DNA of 64,000 nucleotides. Origin: CALCKU01 sp964607445. GTDB taxonomy: Bacteria; Pseudomonadota; Alphaproteobacteria; Caulobacterales; Maricaulaceae. Within the stretch, counting starts at the first letter, position 1. Every line of letters begins with the position of its first letter. The position numbers were made by a program, and so were the translations under genes. The stretch lies in NCBI GenBank assembly GCA_964607445.1, contig CAZSKN010000014.1, positions 1-64,000 on the forward strand, in the 5' to 3' direction. Shown piece by piece: positions 52,065-60,319 of this stretch. The notes under the pieces are model-generated. The model saw nothing but the letters and a program-made list of their open reading frames with translations. It was not told the origin of the DNA and ran no database searches.

Positions 52065-52949
52065 CTAGCTCATCATTTTTTCTATGGGGAGAACAAGAAT
52101 AGCCCGAGCGCCCAGAGCTTTGAGGTCTTCTAATGTTTCCCAAAACACTTTCTCGGTACAGACTGCCTGCACTGCGACAAGCTCATCCGTTCCGGCAAGA
52201 GGCATGATGGTCGGTGCATCGGATCCGGGTAAAAGCGCCGTTATGGCATTAATCTGACCTTTTGGCGCGTTTAACATAATATATTTCGTTTCGGAAGATT
52301 TTAGGACACCATCTATCCTGTTCATCAACTTATCAAGAATTTGGCGTTTTTGATCGGGTAATTCGCGCCTGGACGCGATCAAGACAGCCTCGCTTTGCAA
52401 TATTGTGGCAAAGGCTTTTAATCCATTAGCTTCGAGGGTGGCACCAGACGACACAAGATCGCAGATACTTTCCGCAATACCGATTGACGGGGCTAATTCC
52501 ACAGCACCCTTCATTTCGACCAAGGTTGCCTTGAGCTTGTTCTCGCGCAGAAATCGCGCCAATACGCCGGGATAGGTCGTGGCGATACGCGTATTGGTCA
52601 GAGCGTCCGGCGTGTTAATGCCGCTCGCATCTGAAGCCGCTAGACATAATTTACATTTCGAAAACCCAAGGCGCATGGTGATTTCAGCGTCAAGCGGAGT
52701 CTGGCTGCTTAATTGTTCTTCAACCAATACGTTTTCGCCGACGATACCGATATCACTGGCATTATTGGCCACAAAGGACGGAATATCATCATCACGTAGA
52801 AGTAATAAATCTATGGGCATGTTTTTGACACGCGCCAACAAGCCGTCGCCTTTGATGGTGAAACGCAAGCCGCATTTTTTAAGCAAGGCAAAACTGTCTT
52901 CGGCCAAGCGTCCCTTTTTTTGTAGGGCAATTCTTAAACGTTCGCTCAT
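52065..52949 (-). CDS. hisG: ATP phosphoribosyltransferase, long form
   Basis: 294 residues, the long HisG type with its own C-terminal regulatory domain, so no HisZ is needed. RIALQKKGRLAEDSFALLKKCG at the N-terminus, SDIGIVGENVL and ATTYPGVLARFL are conserved, and the C-terminal segment (about 215-294) ends with LKALGARAILVLPIEKMM. It catalyses the first, feedback-inhibited step. The start overlaps the yerC-like stop by four bases. Confidence 0.95.
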   Translation of the reverse strand: MSERLRIALQKKGRLAEDSFALLKKCGLRFTIKGDGLLARVKNMPIDLLLLRDDDIPSFVANNASDIGIVGENVLVEEQLSSQTPLDAEITMRLGFSKCKLCLAASDASGINTPDALTNTRIATTYPGVLARFLRENKLKATLVEMKGAVELAPSIGIAESICDLVSSGATLEANGLKAFATILQSEAVLIASRRELPDQKRQILDKLMNRIDGVLKSSETKYIMLNAPKGQINAITALLPGSDAPTIMPLAGTDELVAVQAVCTEKVFWETLEDLKALGARAILVLPIEKMMS

Positions 52950-53260
52950 GAGGGTGAATTTTCCTTTTGTCGGTCCAATACATTGCGATAGCCTTGGTGG
53001 GGTTCGTCTTTTAAAAATCGAGCCACGCGGCCAATAGTCGTCGTAGACACACCGGTCAAGGCATTGATTTCGCGATAGGATTGTTCACCCCTATCTAAAA
53101 TCTGGGCAACGTGCCATCTTTCCGACAAGGCGCGTAGTTCGGCGGGTGTGCAAAGGTCAGTTAAAAACTTCTGCATCTGCTCAGAGGAATTTATACTCGT
53201 CAAGGCTGATGCCAGCGATGTATCAGCAAAGGAGCTTTTTCTCGTGTCAGTTGCGGCCAT
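52946..53260 (-). CDS. TrpR/YerC/YecD-family DNA-binding protein
   Basis: 104 residues. The centre (about 30-90) has the TrpR-like helix array: FLTDLCTPAELRALSERWHVAQIL, then YREINALTGVSTTTIGRVARFL with an HTH. Members of this family often lie near amino-acid genes, and the ligand is not generally known. As first gene of the his operon, overlapping hisG by four bases, it is the obvious candidate for a histidine-responsive, self-controlling repressor (inference). Confidence 0.88.
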   Translation of the reverse strand: MAATDTRKSSFADTSLASALTSINSSEQMQKFLTDLCTPAELRALSERWHVAQILDRGEQSYREINALTGVSTTTIGRVARFLKDEPHQGYRNVLDRQKENSPS

Positions 53261-53290
53261 ATAAAATCCTGAATTTCAAATACCAATCAG

Positions 53291-53340
53291 TTAGTGTGTT
53301 ATTGTGCTAATACATAAGTCCGCAGAGAATGCAAGCGCAA
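53291..53340 (-). promoter_or_regulatory. Candidate promoter and operator of the yerC-his operon
   Basis: Read on the minus strand: TTGCGC (53340-53335), 17 bases, TTATGT (53317-53312). Just downstream a TTAG-N12-CTAA inverted repeat (53291-53310) overlaps the expected start of transcription, a good place for repressor binding. No leader peptide with a run of His codons is seen. Confidence 0.4.
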
Positions 53341-53388
53341 TATTATGATAAAATCTTAAGCCCGGGACTTGGGAGCAGATTTTGTCGT

Positions 53389-53420
53389 GGGTTTAAAGGT
53401 TTGATGAGCTGGGTTTAAAG
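53389..53420. repeat. GGGTTTAAAG direct repeat at the end of the prepilin peptidase gene
   Basis: GGGTTTAAAG occurs at 53389-53398 and 53411-53420, 22 bases apart. The second copy includes the stop codon of the peptidase gene on the minus strand. Confidence 0.6.
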
Positions 53421-53999
53421 TCCGGCGAGCTTTTGCGCCGTCCATACAATGAAGATAGCGAGTGCGAGAAAAGGCCCAAAGGGGATCCACCCGTCTTCGT
53501 GGTTCTTAAACATGGGAAGACAGGCTGCAATAATGCCAAGTAGGCTCGCAATAAGCACGATAAAGGACAGCCCCGTCCAACCGCACCACGCCCCGCCCGC
53601 GGCAAGTAATTTGGCATCACCGCGACCTAGTCCATCTTTACCGCGCAAACGTCGAAATCCGATCTCCACGACAACAAAAACTGTATAGCCTAACCCCGCG
53701 CCGATAAGGGCGGGAGGTAGGTCCGAGTTTAATATATAGGCGTGAACGCCGCCAAGACCGATGAGGCTGAAGGTCAATAGGTTAGGCAGCCGGAAGGTGC
53801 GTAAATCAATTATGGCCAAAGCGAGGAGACCACAAAATAAAACACCCCCGAAAAGCACCAATGGTAAAATATCCGCGTCCAAGCCGGCAAGATCTGCAAT
53901 GTGTAAATATTGCAAATGTAAAAACAGGGGAGCTAAAGTCAGAAACATAGCTGTTTTTACCTGTATAAACCGGGTTTGCCTATGACTTTTCCGAAACAT
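53415..53999 (-). CDS. A24-family prepilin-type peptidase (CpaA/TadV-like)
   Basis: 194 residues with about six membrane helices. The two catalytic aspartates are visible: Asp65 in AIIDLRTFRLPN and Asp128 in GRGDAKLLAAGG. It lacks the N-terminal methylase domain of PilD, as in CpaA/TadV-type enzymes of Flp pili. It cleaves prepilin leader peptides at the cytoplasmic face of the membrane. No pilus gene lies nearby, so its substrate is elsewhere. An internal ATG at residue 18 is an alternative start. Confidence 0.85.
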   Translation of the reverse strand: MFRKSHRQTRFIQVKTAMFLTLAPLFLHLQYLHIADLAGLDADILPLVLFGGVLFCGLLALAIIDLRTFRLPNLLTFSLIGLGGVHAYILNSDLPPALIGAGLGYTVFVVVEIGFRRLRGKDGLGRGDAKLLAAGGAWCGWTGLSFIVLIASLLGIIAACLPMFKNHEDGWIPFGPFLALAIFIVWTAQKLAGL

Positions 54000-54075
54000 T
54001 AAATATCTCGCACATGAGGTATATTTTAGCTAACAGGCTTTGCCTTTGGGGCTTAACTTGCTAGGTTAACAGCCT

Positions 54076-55815
54076 ATGACCCCTATCTCATGTTTTAGAT
54101 TTACACTTTTACCCATAGCTGTGCTGGGTATGGCATATTTTCAATCTCCGGCATTCGCAGCCTCTGGGCCGAATATGCTAACGCAGACATCGCCGCAACA
54201 AATTGCGGACGATAGTCGACAGGATTTTGATAGTGTAACAGGAGCGCCGCAAATAACCTCTCCAAGCTTTGATCCGTTTGAAGACCACGATGGACTGGCA
54301 GGCACCGCCTCGCTTAGGACGGCGGGTGAAAAGCTGACTTTGAGCGGGGCCGTGATCACCGGAGGCGCTTTGCTGGATATTAAACTGGTGTATACAACAA
54401 CATCCAACGCTCCGCATGATAATACAGGGTATGATAGTGCCGTGTTTTTGTCAGGCACGGCGACGGAACTCACGGCTTATGACAATCGTATATTGGAATG
54501 TTCGGAGAAAGTGCGCGAAGTTGTCTATGATGATAGCTATTATAAGGGCGCGCCTTATGGCTATCTGGCCGGGATTTATCGTCATTATCCCTATTACCGC
54601 GGACATAGCCGGTTTAAATATAGATATGGCGGCTATGATTCTTACATAGCCGGGCCCCGTAGATTGGGGCACTCTGGATTTGCGAGAGGTGTGAGACGAG
54701 GGCGTCGGGTTGAACCTCATCGCGGTCGTTTACGTCCTATTCGACCCAATGGTCAAATTTCCGATAGGTTTGACAGAGGGCAGGGTACCGCTTCGGTCAT
54801 TATTGGCAGTCAGGGTGAGAGACCGCCGCCGCGTCGTCGCGGAGGTGTCAGAGGAGAACGTCGAATATTTGGTGATAATATTCAGGGGTTTAGGGTTTTA
54901 GGCGATAGTATTCGGGGTGAGGCTATTGTTGGAGACATATCTTCGCAGCCGTCATCACAAACGCAAACACAGATACAACAGTCACAGCCTCAACCTCAGC
55001 CTCAGCCTCAGTCACAGCCATCCAATCCCGTCGCGCCTGCTGGACAGGGCCAGACGGGGGGTACGTCAGGCCAAGCTGTAGATACAGCCAGACGTTTGCA
55101 AGACCAAAGATTACCAAGGCCTAGAGGGCTGGGCGAGGCTGAACGTGCGCAGGTTTTACGGGAAACAGGTCGCGTGCGCGTTAATCGCCAGAGAGGTAAT
55201 AGGCCTGTATTATCAACACCAAACCGGACTCCGCAGCGCTCTCGTGGGGCGGATGTGACCCGACGGCAATCTCAAAATCAGGCCCGTATCCGCAATCAGT
55301 CCCGGAGCCGAGCTCAAGACATGCAACGCCCGCAAATCCGGAAACCATCCCAACGGGCTATTGATCGTTCGGTCGATAAACATTTTAAAAGCCGAAACCT
55401 GTCCCGGCATAATTACCCGTCCCGGCATAATTATAAGGGGCAAGCCCGTATTTATAATTTTTATCCGGCTTTGGGTGCGCCCGTACTACAGGGGGGCTAT
55501 CGGTATCTGACCTCCCAAATTAGTTATAAATGTGCACGCGAAGAAAGTTTATCTGTCTATATTCCGATGGAGCGCTTAAAGGCTGCCCGGTTTGATGGGT
55601 TGACGATTGTAGTGCTAGACCGTGCTGGCCATGAAACACCTGTCTATGTACCGCCAAATTACGTCGAGGGATTTCTTTTGGCGTCTGATGTTTTGATGGA
55701 AGAATCAAAGCAAAACCCAACGCCAGAGTTGAATGAAAATAGTAATGTATCGCCGCCATTTGAAACACAGCCAGAGGCTCGCATTCCGTATCAATATCCG
55801 CAATCGCCGGAATAA
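54076..55815 (+). CDS. Large exported Arg/Tyr/Gln-rich protein, 579 aa, unknown
   Basis: A signal peptide (about 1-33, ending AFAA) precedes a conserved-looking N-terminal part (about 60-150, with SLRTAGEKLTLSGAVITGG and YDNRILECSEKVREV). A Tyr/Gly/Arg-rich stretch follows (about 155-230), then basic Arg/Gly/Gln repeats with a QPQPQPQPQSQ run (about 303-315), RQSQNQARIRNQSRSRAQ, and a duplicated SRHNY (about 443-453). The C-terminus is again folded-looking (SYKCAREESLSVYIPMERL, YVPPNYVEGFLL). It resembles a cell-surface or matrix protein with disordered basic middle. No family is recognised. Confidence 0.72.
   Translation: MTPISCFRFTLLPIAVLGMAYFQSPAFAASGPNMLTQTSPQQIADDSRQDFDSVTGAPQITSPSFDPFEDHDGLAGTASLRTAGEKLTLSGAVITGGALLDIKLVYTTTSNAPHDNTGYDSAVFLSGTATELTAYDNRILECSEKVREVVYDDSYYKGAPYGYLAGIYRHYPYYRGHSRFKYRYGGYDSYIAGPRRLGHSGFARGVRRGRRVEPHRGRLRPIRPNGQISDRFDRGQGTASVIIGSQGERPPPRRRGGVRGERRIFGDNIQGFRVLGDSIRGEAIVGDISSQPSSQTQTQIQQSQPQPQPQPQSQPSNPVAPAGQGQTGGTSGQAVDTARRLQDQRLPRPRGLGEAERAQVLRETGRVRVNRQRGNRPVLSTPNRTPQRSRGADVTRRQSQNQARIRNQSRSRAQDMQRPQIRKPSQRAIDRSVDKHFKSRNLSRHNYPSRHNYKGQARIYNFYPALGAPVLQGGYRYLTSQISYKCAREESLSVYIPMERLKAARFDGLTIVVLDRAGHETPVYVPPNYVEGFLLASDVLMEESKQNPTPELNENSNVSPPFETQPEARIPYQYPQSPE
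54988..55011 (+). repeat. CCTCAG hexamer repeat encoding Gln-Pro
   Basis: Four consecutive hexamers (one CCTCAA and three CCTCAG) encode the Gln-Pro run of the large exported protein. Length change by whole units would keep the frame. Confidence 0.8.
55402..55437 (+). repeat. 18-bp tandem repeat inside the large exported protein gene
   Basis: TCCCGGCATAATTACCCG (55402-55419) is followed by TCCCGGCATAATTATAAG (55420-55437). It encodes the duplicated SRHNY motif. Confidence 0.8.
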
Positions 55816-56210
55816 TCGCGAAATTGAACCATAGCGAGATTGAATAATCTCTAGCGTGAGCCCAGTGGCTTTGAGACGCGCAACCCGCCAATTGTCCCGA
55901 TATGGAACAGGTCGTGTGCCATTTCGCGCAAATCGCGAATAATGGGCTGTATTTTCGCCTTTTATGCGAGGTTTTGTCTGGCCCAAGCCTTGCATAGTTT
56001 AGTTTGAATGACAGAGACGTTATTCTTTTCCTAAAGAGGCCGGATAGTCCCACCTGTCCGGCTACTCAAACCTCCCGCTCCAGAGCGATGTGGCCTCCAC
56101 ATATATTTAGCGCCAACTTTTAAGTCCAACTGCAATGCATAGGCTTTGGGTTACATCTGTGACTTGATTATGTCACGCTGTGGCTTATGAGTATTTAAAA
56201 AGGTTTTGTT
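55816..56210. other. Non-coding stretch before the acyl-CoA synthetase gene
   Basis: 395 bases without a convincing gene; the minus-strand frame that crosses it lacks protein-like character and also covers the 3' end of the exported protein. It contains the two hairpins listed separately (56039-56102). TTACATCTG... at 56152 and TTGATTATG... near 56165 could hold promoter elements of the synthetase gene, but no clear pair is seen. Confidence 0.5.
56039..56102 (+). ncRNA. Possible structured RNA element with consecutive hairpins
   Basis: GCCGGATAG (56039-56047) pairs with CTGTCCGGC (56054-56062), nine base pairs with one G-U, around the loop TCCCAC. ATGTGG (56088-56093) pairs with CCACAT (56097-56102) around CCT. 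Between them lies CGCTC-CA-GAGCG. No T-run follows, so this is not an obvious terminator. It could be a leader or small RNA; no known family is recognised. Confidence 0.25.
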
Positions 56211-58004
56211 ATGGGTTTGATCACAGCGATAAAGCGCGAAACATCCTACATCTCGGGTCTGTTGCGCATGTTACGCGCGGTTAAGGATGTAGATGCAAAT
56301 AGTAATTTTTTGATCGCGGATGAATTAGAACGCCGCGTAGATGCCTTTCGGGGTAATCTTGCCTTTATCGAAGATGACAAACAGCTCACCTATGATGATA
56401 TGGAAATCTATGCCAATCGCGTTGCAGCCTGGGTGACGTCATTGGGATGCAAGCCGGGGGATACGGTTGCGGTTTTTGTGCGTAACCGCGCTGAATATGT
56501 GCCTCTATGGTTTGGGTTATCAAAAGTCGGCGTCATACCCGCATTGTTAAATTATCAATTGACCGGATCGGCTTTAGCCCATTGTCTCAATATCTCTGAA
56601 GCTAAAGTTTTGATCGTGGATTATGAAATGCGCGATCAATGGGCCGCAGCAAAGCCGGATGTGAAATCCCCGTTAAATACATTTGCAGCCTTTGGTGTGA
56701 TCGACGGCTATCCGAGTTTTGATCAAGCGATTTTAGATCATGCCCCCCATAGGCCGTCTAAGGATATTCGAAAACATATCAAGGCCTCTGAGCAGGCTAT
56801 GAAAATGTTTACCTCGGGTACCACAGGATTGCCCAAAGCGGCCAAAGTTACCCATGTGCGTGCGCAAAATTATCTGCGTGGCTTTGCGTCGGGCTCGCAA
56901 TCCAAACCCACTGACCGTATGATGTTGGTTTTACCTATGTATCACGCAACAGGCGGGTTGTGTGCCGTCGGGGTTGCCATGACACATGGGGGGGCTGTGA
57001 TTGTCAGACCCAAGTTTTCAGCGACCCAGTTTTGGGACGAGGCCGTTGAATATGGGGCCACGATGTTCATGTATGTCGGGGAGTTATGCCGGTTCTTATT
57101 GTCTTCGCCCCCCCATCCCAAAGAACGCGCGCATAAAATCCGGTGGATGATGGGCAATGGGCTGCGTCCCGAAGTCTGGCCAGGGTTTGTATCGCGGTTT
57201 AACATTCCACATGTCATAGAGTTTTACGGGGCGACGGAAGGCAATGTTAGCTTGATAAACCTTGACGGCCCGGTCGGCGCGGTTGGGCGTGTACCGAAAT
57301 ATCTGAAGTTCAAATTCAATTGTGAAATTATACGATATGATGTGGAAACCAACACAAATTTACGCAGTTCGGACGGGTTTTGCGTGATGGCCGATGATGA
57401 TGAAGTCGGAGAACTCATTGGCGAAATTCGAAATGATGATCCCCGCTTTCGGTTTGAGGGATATGAAACCGAGGCGGCAACGCGCAAGAAAATTTTGCGT
57501 GATGTCTTTAAAAAGGGTGATGCGTGGTTCCGCACAGGGGATTTATTAAAACGTGATGAATTGGGGTATTATTATTTCATGGACCGGGTCGGGGATACCT
57601 ATCGCTGGAAGGCTGAAAATGTTGCGACAGGAGAAGTCGCGGGGGCGCTTTCAAAATTCGAGGGCGTGACGCAAGCCAATGTTTATGGCGTGAGCGTGAA
57701 AGGCTATGATGGTCGGGCGGGTATGGCGTCTTTAGTGCATGAAGGATTGCCGGATTTAAAAGCTTTAAAGACCCATGTTGAGCAACATTTGCCACAATAT
57801 GCGCAGCCTGTATTTCTGCGTGTATCTCGCGAAACAGATACGACAAGCACATTTAAATTCAAGAAAACCAATTTGGTTAAAGCCGGATTTGATCCTAAAA
57901 ATATATCTGACCCGCTTTATTATGCAGATGCGGCGTCTGGAAGTTATAAAAAGATATCTCCGGAGATATATAAGAAAATTTGTTCGGGTGAGATCAGACT
58001 GTAA
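56211..58004 (+). CDS. Long/very-long-chain acyl-CoA synthetase (FATP/FadD6-like)
   Basis: 597 residues of the ANL superfamily. The P-loop is FTSGTTGLPKAAKVTH (about 200-215), the aromatic motif is IEFYGATEGN, and the C-terminal hinge is FRTGDLLKRDELGYYYFMDRVGD with RWKAENVATGEV. The sequence type is that of fatty-acid-transport-like very-long-chain synthetases. It adenylates a carboxylic acid and forms the CoA thioester. It could feed the atu-like pathway 18 kb away, but nothing links them directly. Its upstream region holds the structured element at 56039-56102. Confidence 0.9.
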   Translation: MGLITAIKRETSYISGLLRMLRAVKDVDANSNFLIADELERRVDAFRGNLAFIEDDKQLTYDDMEIYANRVAAWVTSLGCKPGDTVAVFVRNRAEYVPLWFGLSKVGVIPALLNYQLTGSALAHCLNISEAKVLIVDYEMRDQWAAAKPDVKSPLNTFAAFGVIDGYPSFDQAILDHAPHRPSKDIRKHIKASEQAMKMFTSGTTGLPKAAKVTHVRAQNYLRGFASGSQSKPTDRMMLVLPMYHATGGLCAVGVAMTHGGAVIVRPKFSATQFWDEAVEYGATMFMYVGELCRFLLSSPPHPKERAHKIRWMMGNGLRPEVWPGFVSRFNIPHVIEFYGATEGNVSLINLDGPVGAVGRVPKYLKFKFNCEIIRYDVETNTNLRSSDGFCVMADDDEVGELIGEIRNDDPRFRFEGYETEAATRKKILRDVFKKGDAWFRTGDLLKRDELGYYYFMDRVGDTYRWKAENVATGEVAGALSKFEGVTQANVYGVSVKGYDGRAGMASLVHEGLPDLKALKTHVEQHLPQYAQPVFLRVSRETDTTSTFKFKKTNLVKAGFDPKNISDPLYYADAASGSYKKISPEIYKKICSGEIRL

Positions 58005-58076
58005 GAGAGCCGAGGGTTAAACCATGCTAACCTATGACATATCACCCTGTGGCGGATGAAATAAATAAGGTTAAAT

Positions 58077-58631
58077 ATGCAAGCTGCACATGTTCTGGAT
58101 TATTGGTATGCGCCTGAATCCCGCCGACAGTGGTATAAGGCTTCGGATGCATTTGATGCCGAAATCAGGTCCCGGTTTGAAAGGCTCTCACTGGATATTG
58201 CCGCAGAATTACAAACAGGTCGCCCCCATAGCTGGGAGGCATCAGTTGAGGCCAGCCTGGCGTTAATCATCGTACTCGATCAATTTCCCCGCAATATGTT
58301 CAGGGGTACACCGGCCGCCTTTGGTTGGGATGTTCTGGCGTTAAAAACCGCCAAAGCTATGATTGAAAAAGGATGGGATCTCAAAATTGATCTAGACCGG
58401 CGGGCATTTATTTACATGCCGTTTATGCATTCCGAGAATATCGATGACCAATTGCGGTGTATAGAATTGGTGGGCAGTCGGCTTGAGAATGCGGATACAG
58501 TTTTCCATGCCAAAGAGCATTGTAAAATTATTGAGCGGTTTGGTCGATTTCCTCATCGGAATAAAATTTTAAAACGCGAAAGCACGTCTAAAGAGCAGGC
58601 GTTTCTTGACGCCGGAGGCTACGCACCATGA
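58077..58631 (+). CDS. DUF924 family protein (TPR-like)
   Basis: 184 residues. VLDYWYAPESRRQWYKASDAFD, LALIIVLDQFPRNMFRGTPAAFGWD and RRAFIYMPFMHSEN are hallmarks of DUF924, an all-helical TPR-like fold with unknown function. The stop overlaps the next gene's ATG by four bases, so both are translated together. Confidence 0.9.
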   Translation: MQAAHVLDYWYAPESRRQWYKASDAFDAEIRSRFERLSLDIAAELQTGRPHSWEASVEASLALIIVLDQFPRNMFRGTPAAFGWDVLALKTAKAMIEKGWDLKIDLDRRAFIYMPFMHSENIDDQLRCIELVGSRLENADTVFHAKEHCKIIERFGRFPHRNKILKRESTSKEQAFLDAGGYAP

Positions 58632-59239
58632 AAACCATAGGTATATTTATATTTGATGATGCCGAAGAGCTTGATTTTGTCGGGCCTTATGAGGTGTTTA
58701 CCATGATTAACACCGTGCTTGAAGCCCAGGGTCAACCGGACGCGGTTACGGTCACGCTTATTTCCGAGGACGGCTTGGACAAAACCGGAAAAAAGGGCAT
58801 GCGGGTCGGGGCGCATGCGGCCATGAAGGATATAGAGCATTTGGACGTTATTTTAATTCCGGGCGGTCTGGGCGCGCGCGTGCAAATGAAAAACCCTGCG
58901 GTCTTGGACTTTATCTCCCGCATAGCGCCGCGATGTGAGTGGGTAACAAGTGTATGTACCGGATCGTTTATTCTAGCCAAAGCCGGCCTGACCCAAGGGC
59001 GCAAGATTTCGACATATTGGGCTGCATTTGACGAATTTAAAAAGGCTGGGCTGGACGGAGAGCTTATTGCGCATGTGCGTTATGTGCGCGACGGTAATCT
59101 TGTCACCTCTGCCGGTGTTTCTGCCGGGATTGATATGGCCCTTTGGTTGACCGGGCAGATGTTGAGTCCGAGCTTTGCCCGCAAGGTTCAAAAAGCGATG
59201 CAATATGACCCGGCCCCTCCTTACACGGCTGAGGTTTAG
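58628..59239 (+). CDS. DJ-1/PfpI family protein (isonitrile-hydratase-like)
   Basis: 203 residues of the glutamine-amidotransferase-like fold. FDDAEELDFVGPYEVF at the N-terminus and the nucleophile elbow VTSVCTGSFILAKAGL with its Cys near residue 110 are present, followed by STYWAAFDEF. The CTGS elbow resembles isonitrile hydratases and AraC-associated DJ-1 proteins without the HTH. The reaction is unknown. It forms a run DUF924, DJ-1, esterase. Confidence 0.87.
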   Translation: MKTIGIFIFDDAEELDFVGPYEVFTMINTVLEAQGQPDAVTVTLISEDGLDKTGKKGMRVGAHAAMKDIEHLDVILIPGGLGARVQMKNPAVLDFISRIAPRCEWVTSVCTGSFILAKAGLTQGRKISTYWAAFDEFKKAGLDGELIAHVRYVRDGNLVTSAGVSAGIDMALWLTGQMLSPSFARKVQKAMQYDPAPPYTAEV

Positions 59240-59257
59240 CCGGGAAAGGTTGAAAGC

Positions 59258-60196
59258 ATGAAAACTCCTTTTAAGAAAACACCCAAGGAAATCGCCGATG
59301 AATTGCGCGCACAATTTGAAGCCATACGGCCCAAGCCGGATCAGGTCTATGCTATTCATAATAATATCAGGCGATTGACCAATCAGTTTGACCTACATGG
59401 GCCGGATATGCGCATTGTCAAAAACTTCAATGTGCCACAAGACGATTATCCCATCCCGGTGAGATTATATGTTCCGTATAATGCCTCTGAACAGGCAGGC
59501 CCGACTTTAATCTATTTGCATGGTGGCGGGTTTGTGACCTGTTCTGTGGATAGCCATGATGGATTATGCCGTCGCATGGCGAGCGGTTCAGGGTTGCGGG
59601 TTCTGTCTGTAGATTATCGGCTCGCCCCGCAATATCCATTTCCGGCAGGGCCGGATGACTGCGAATATGTATTGTCATGGGCGTTAGAAGGATATGGCGA
59701 TAGCTATGGCATTGACCGTCATCAATTAGCACTGGGGGGTGATAGTGCCGGCGGTAATATGACGGCCTATCTAGTGCAGAAATACAGGCAGGATCTGCGG
59801 GCGCAGATATTATTTTACCCCTTGATGCAACTTGTAGATTTTAGCCCACCCAAGCCCGGCCCGCAGGACTGGTTACAATTGGGGGTTATGGCGCTTAAAT
59901 TCATTGGAGAGCATTATGTCGGAGACGCCGACCCTTTAGACACGCGATTGTCGCCCCTGCTTGAAAAAAACCTGACGAATTTGCCGCCGACCTATGTGCT
60001 GACCTGTGGGCTTGATCCTTTACGAGACGAAGGACGGGCCTATGTCGATAAGTTACGTGCGGCAGGAACGATTGTGGAATATCTGCATGAAAAAGCGCTT
60101 CCGCATGGATTTTTAAATTTTTCGCGTGCTTTTCCCAAGGGACGAAAAATTCCTCTGGATGTTGCGGATTTTCTGCGTAAACATATGACGCCTTAG
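59258..60196 (+). CDS. Alpha/beta hydrolase fold-3, HSL-type esterase
   Basis: 312 residues. The oxyanion motif HGGG is in YLHGGGFVTC, the nucleophile in GGDSAGGN, the acid in TCGLDPLRDEG and the base in LPHGFLNF, the standard order of hormone-sensitive-lipase-type esterases. SVDYRLAPQYPFPAGPDDC is also typical. It hydrolyses short-chain esters in the cytosol; no signal peptide is seen. It starts 18 bases after the DJ-1-type gene, probably in the same operon. Confidence 0.9.
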   Translation: MKTPFKKTPKEIADELRAQFEAIRPKPDQVYAIHNNIRRLTNQFDLHGPDMRIVKNFNVPQDDYPIPVRLYVPYNASEQAGPTLIYLHGGGFVTCSVDSHDGLCRRMASGSGLRVLSVDYRLAPQYPFPAGPDDCEYVLSWALEGYGDSYGIDRHQLALGGDSAGGNMTAYLVQKYRQDLRAQILFYPLMQLVDFSPPKPGPQDWLQLGVMALKFIGEHYVGDADPLDTRLSPLLEKNLTNLPPTYVLTCGLDPLRDEGRAYVDKLRAAGTIVEYLHEKALPHGFLNFSRAFPKGRKIPLDVADFLRKHMTP

Positions 60197-60319
60197 GCCC
60201 TGTTTAAGGGGCTTTCACAACTGTCTGACTCTAGGTAATATGTCGAACTCTTTTTTCTTTCGCGCTTTTATGTATGGACCGGGCTCATAGCTTATCATCC
60301 TCAAACGGCAATTTTTGAC

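Noticed and set aside
52579..53037. A 152-codon plus-strand frame opposite hisG and yerC
   Set aside because: Shadow of two clear genes; composition is Arg/Ser-rich as in other antisense frames here.
53261..53414. A histidine attenuator or leader peptide before the his operon
   Set aside because: No short frame with consecutive His codons and no terminator-antiterminator pair is seen.
55520..56053. A 177-codon minus-strand frame crossing the end of the exported protein gene and the following spacer
   Set aside because: Composition is random-looking, no start site signals, and half of it is antisense to a gene with a good signal peptide. I left the spacer as non-coding.
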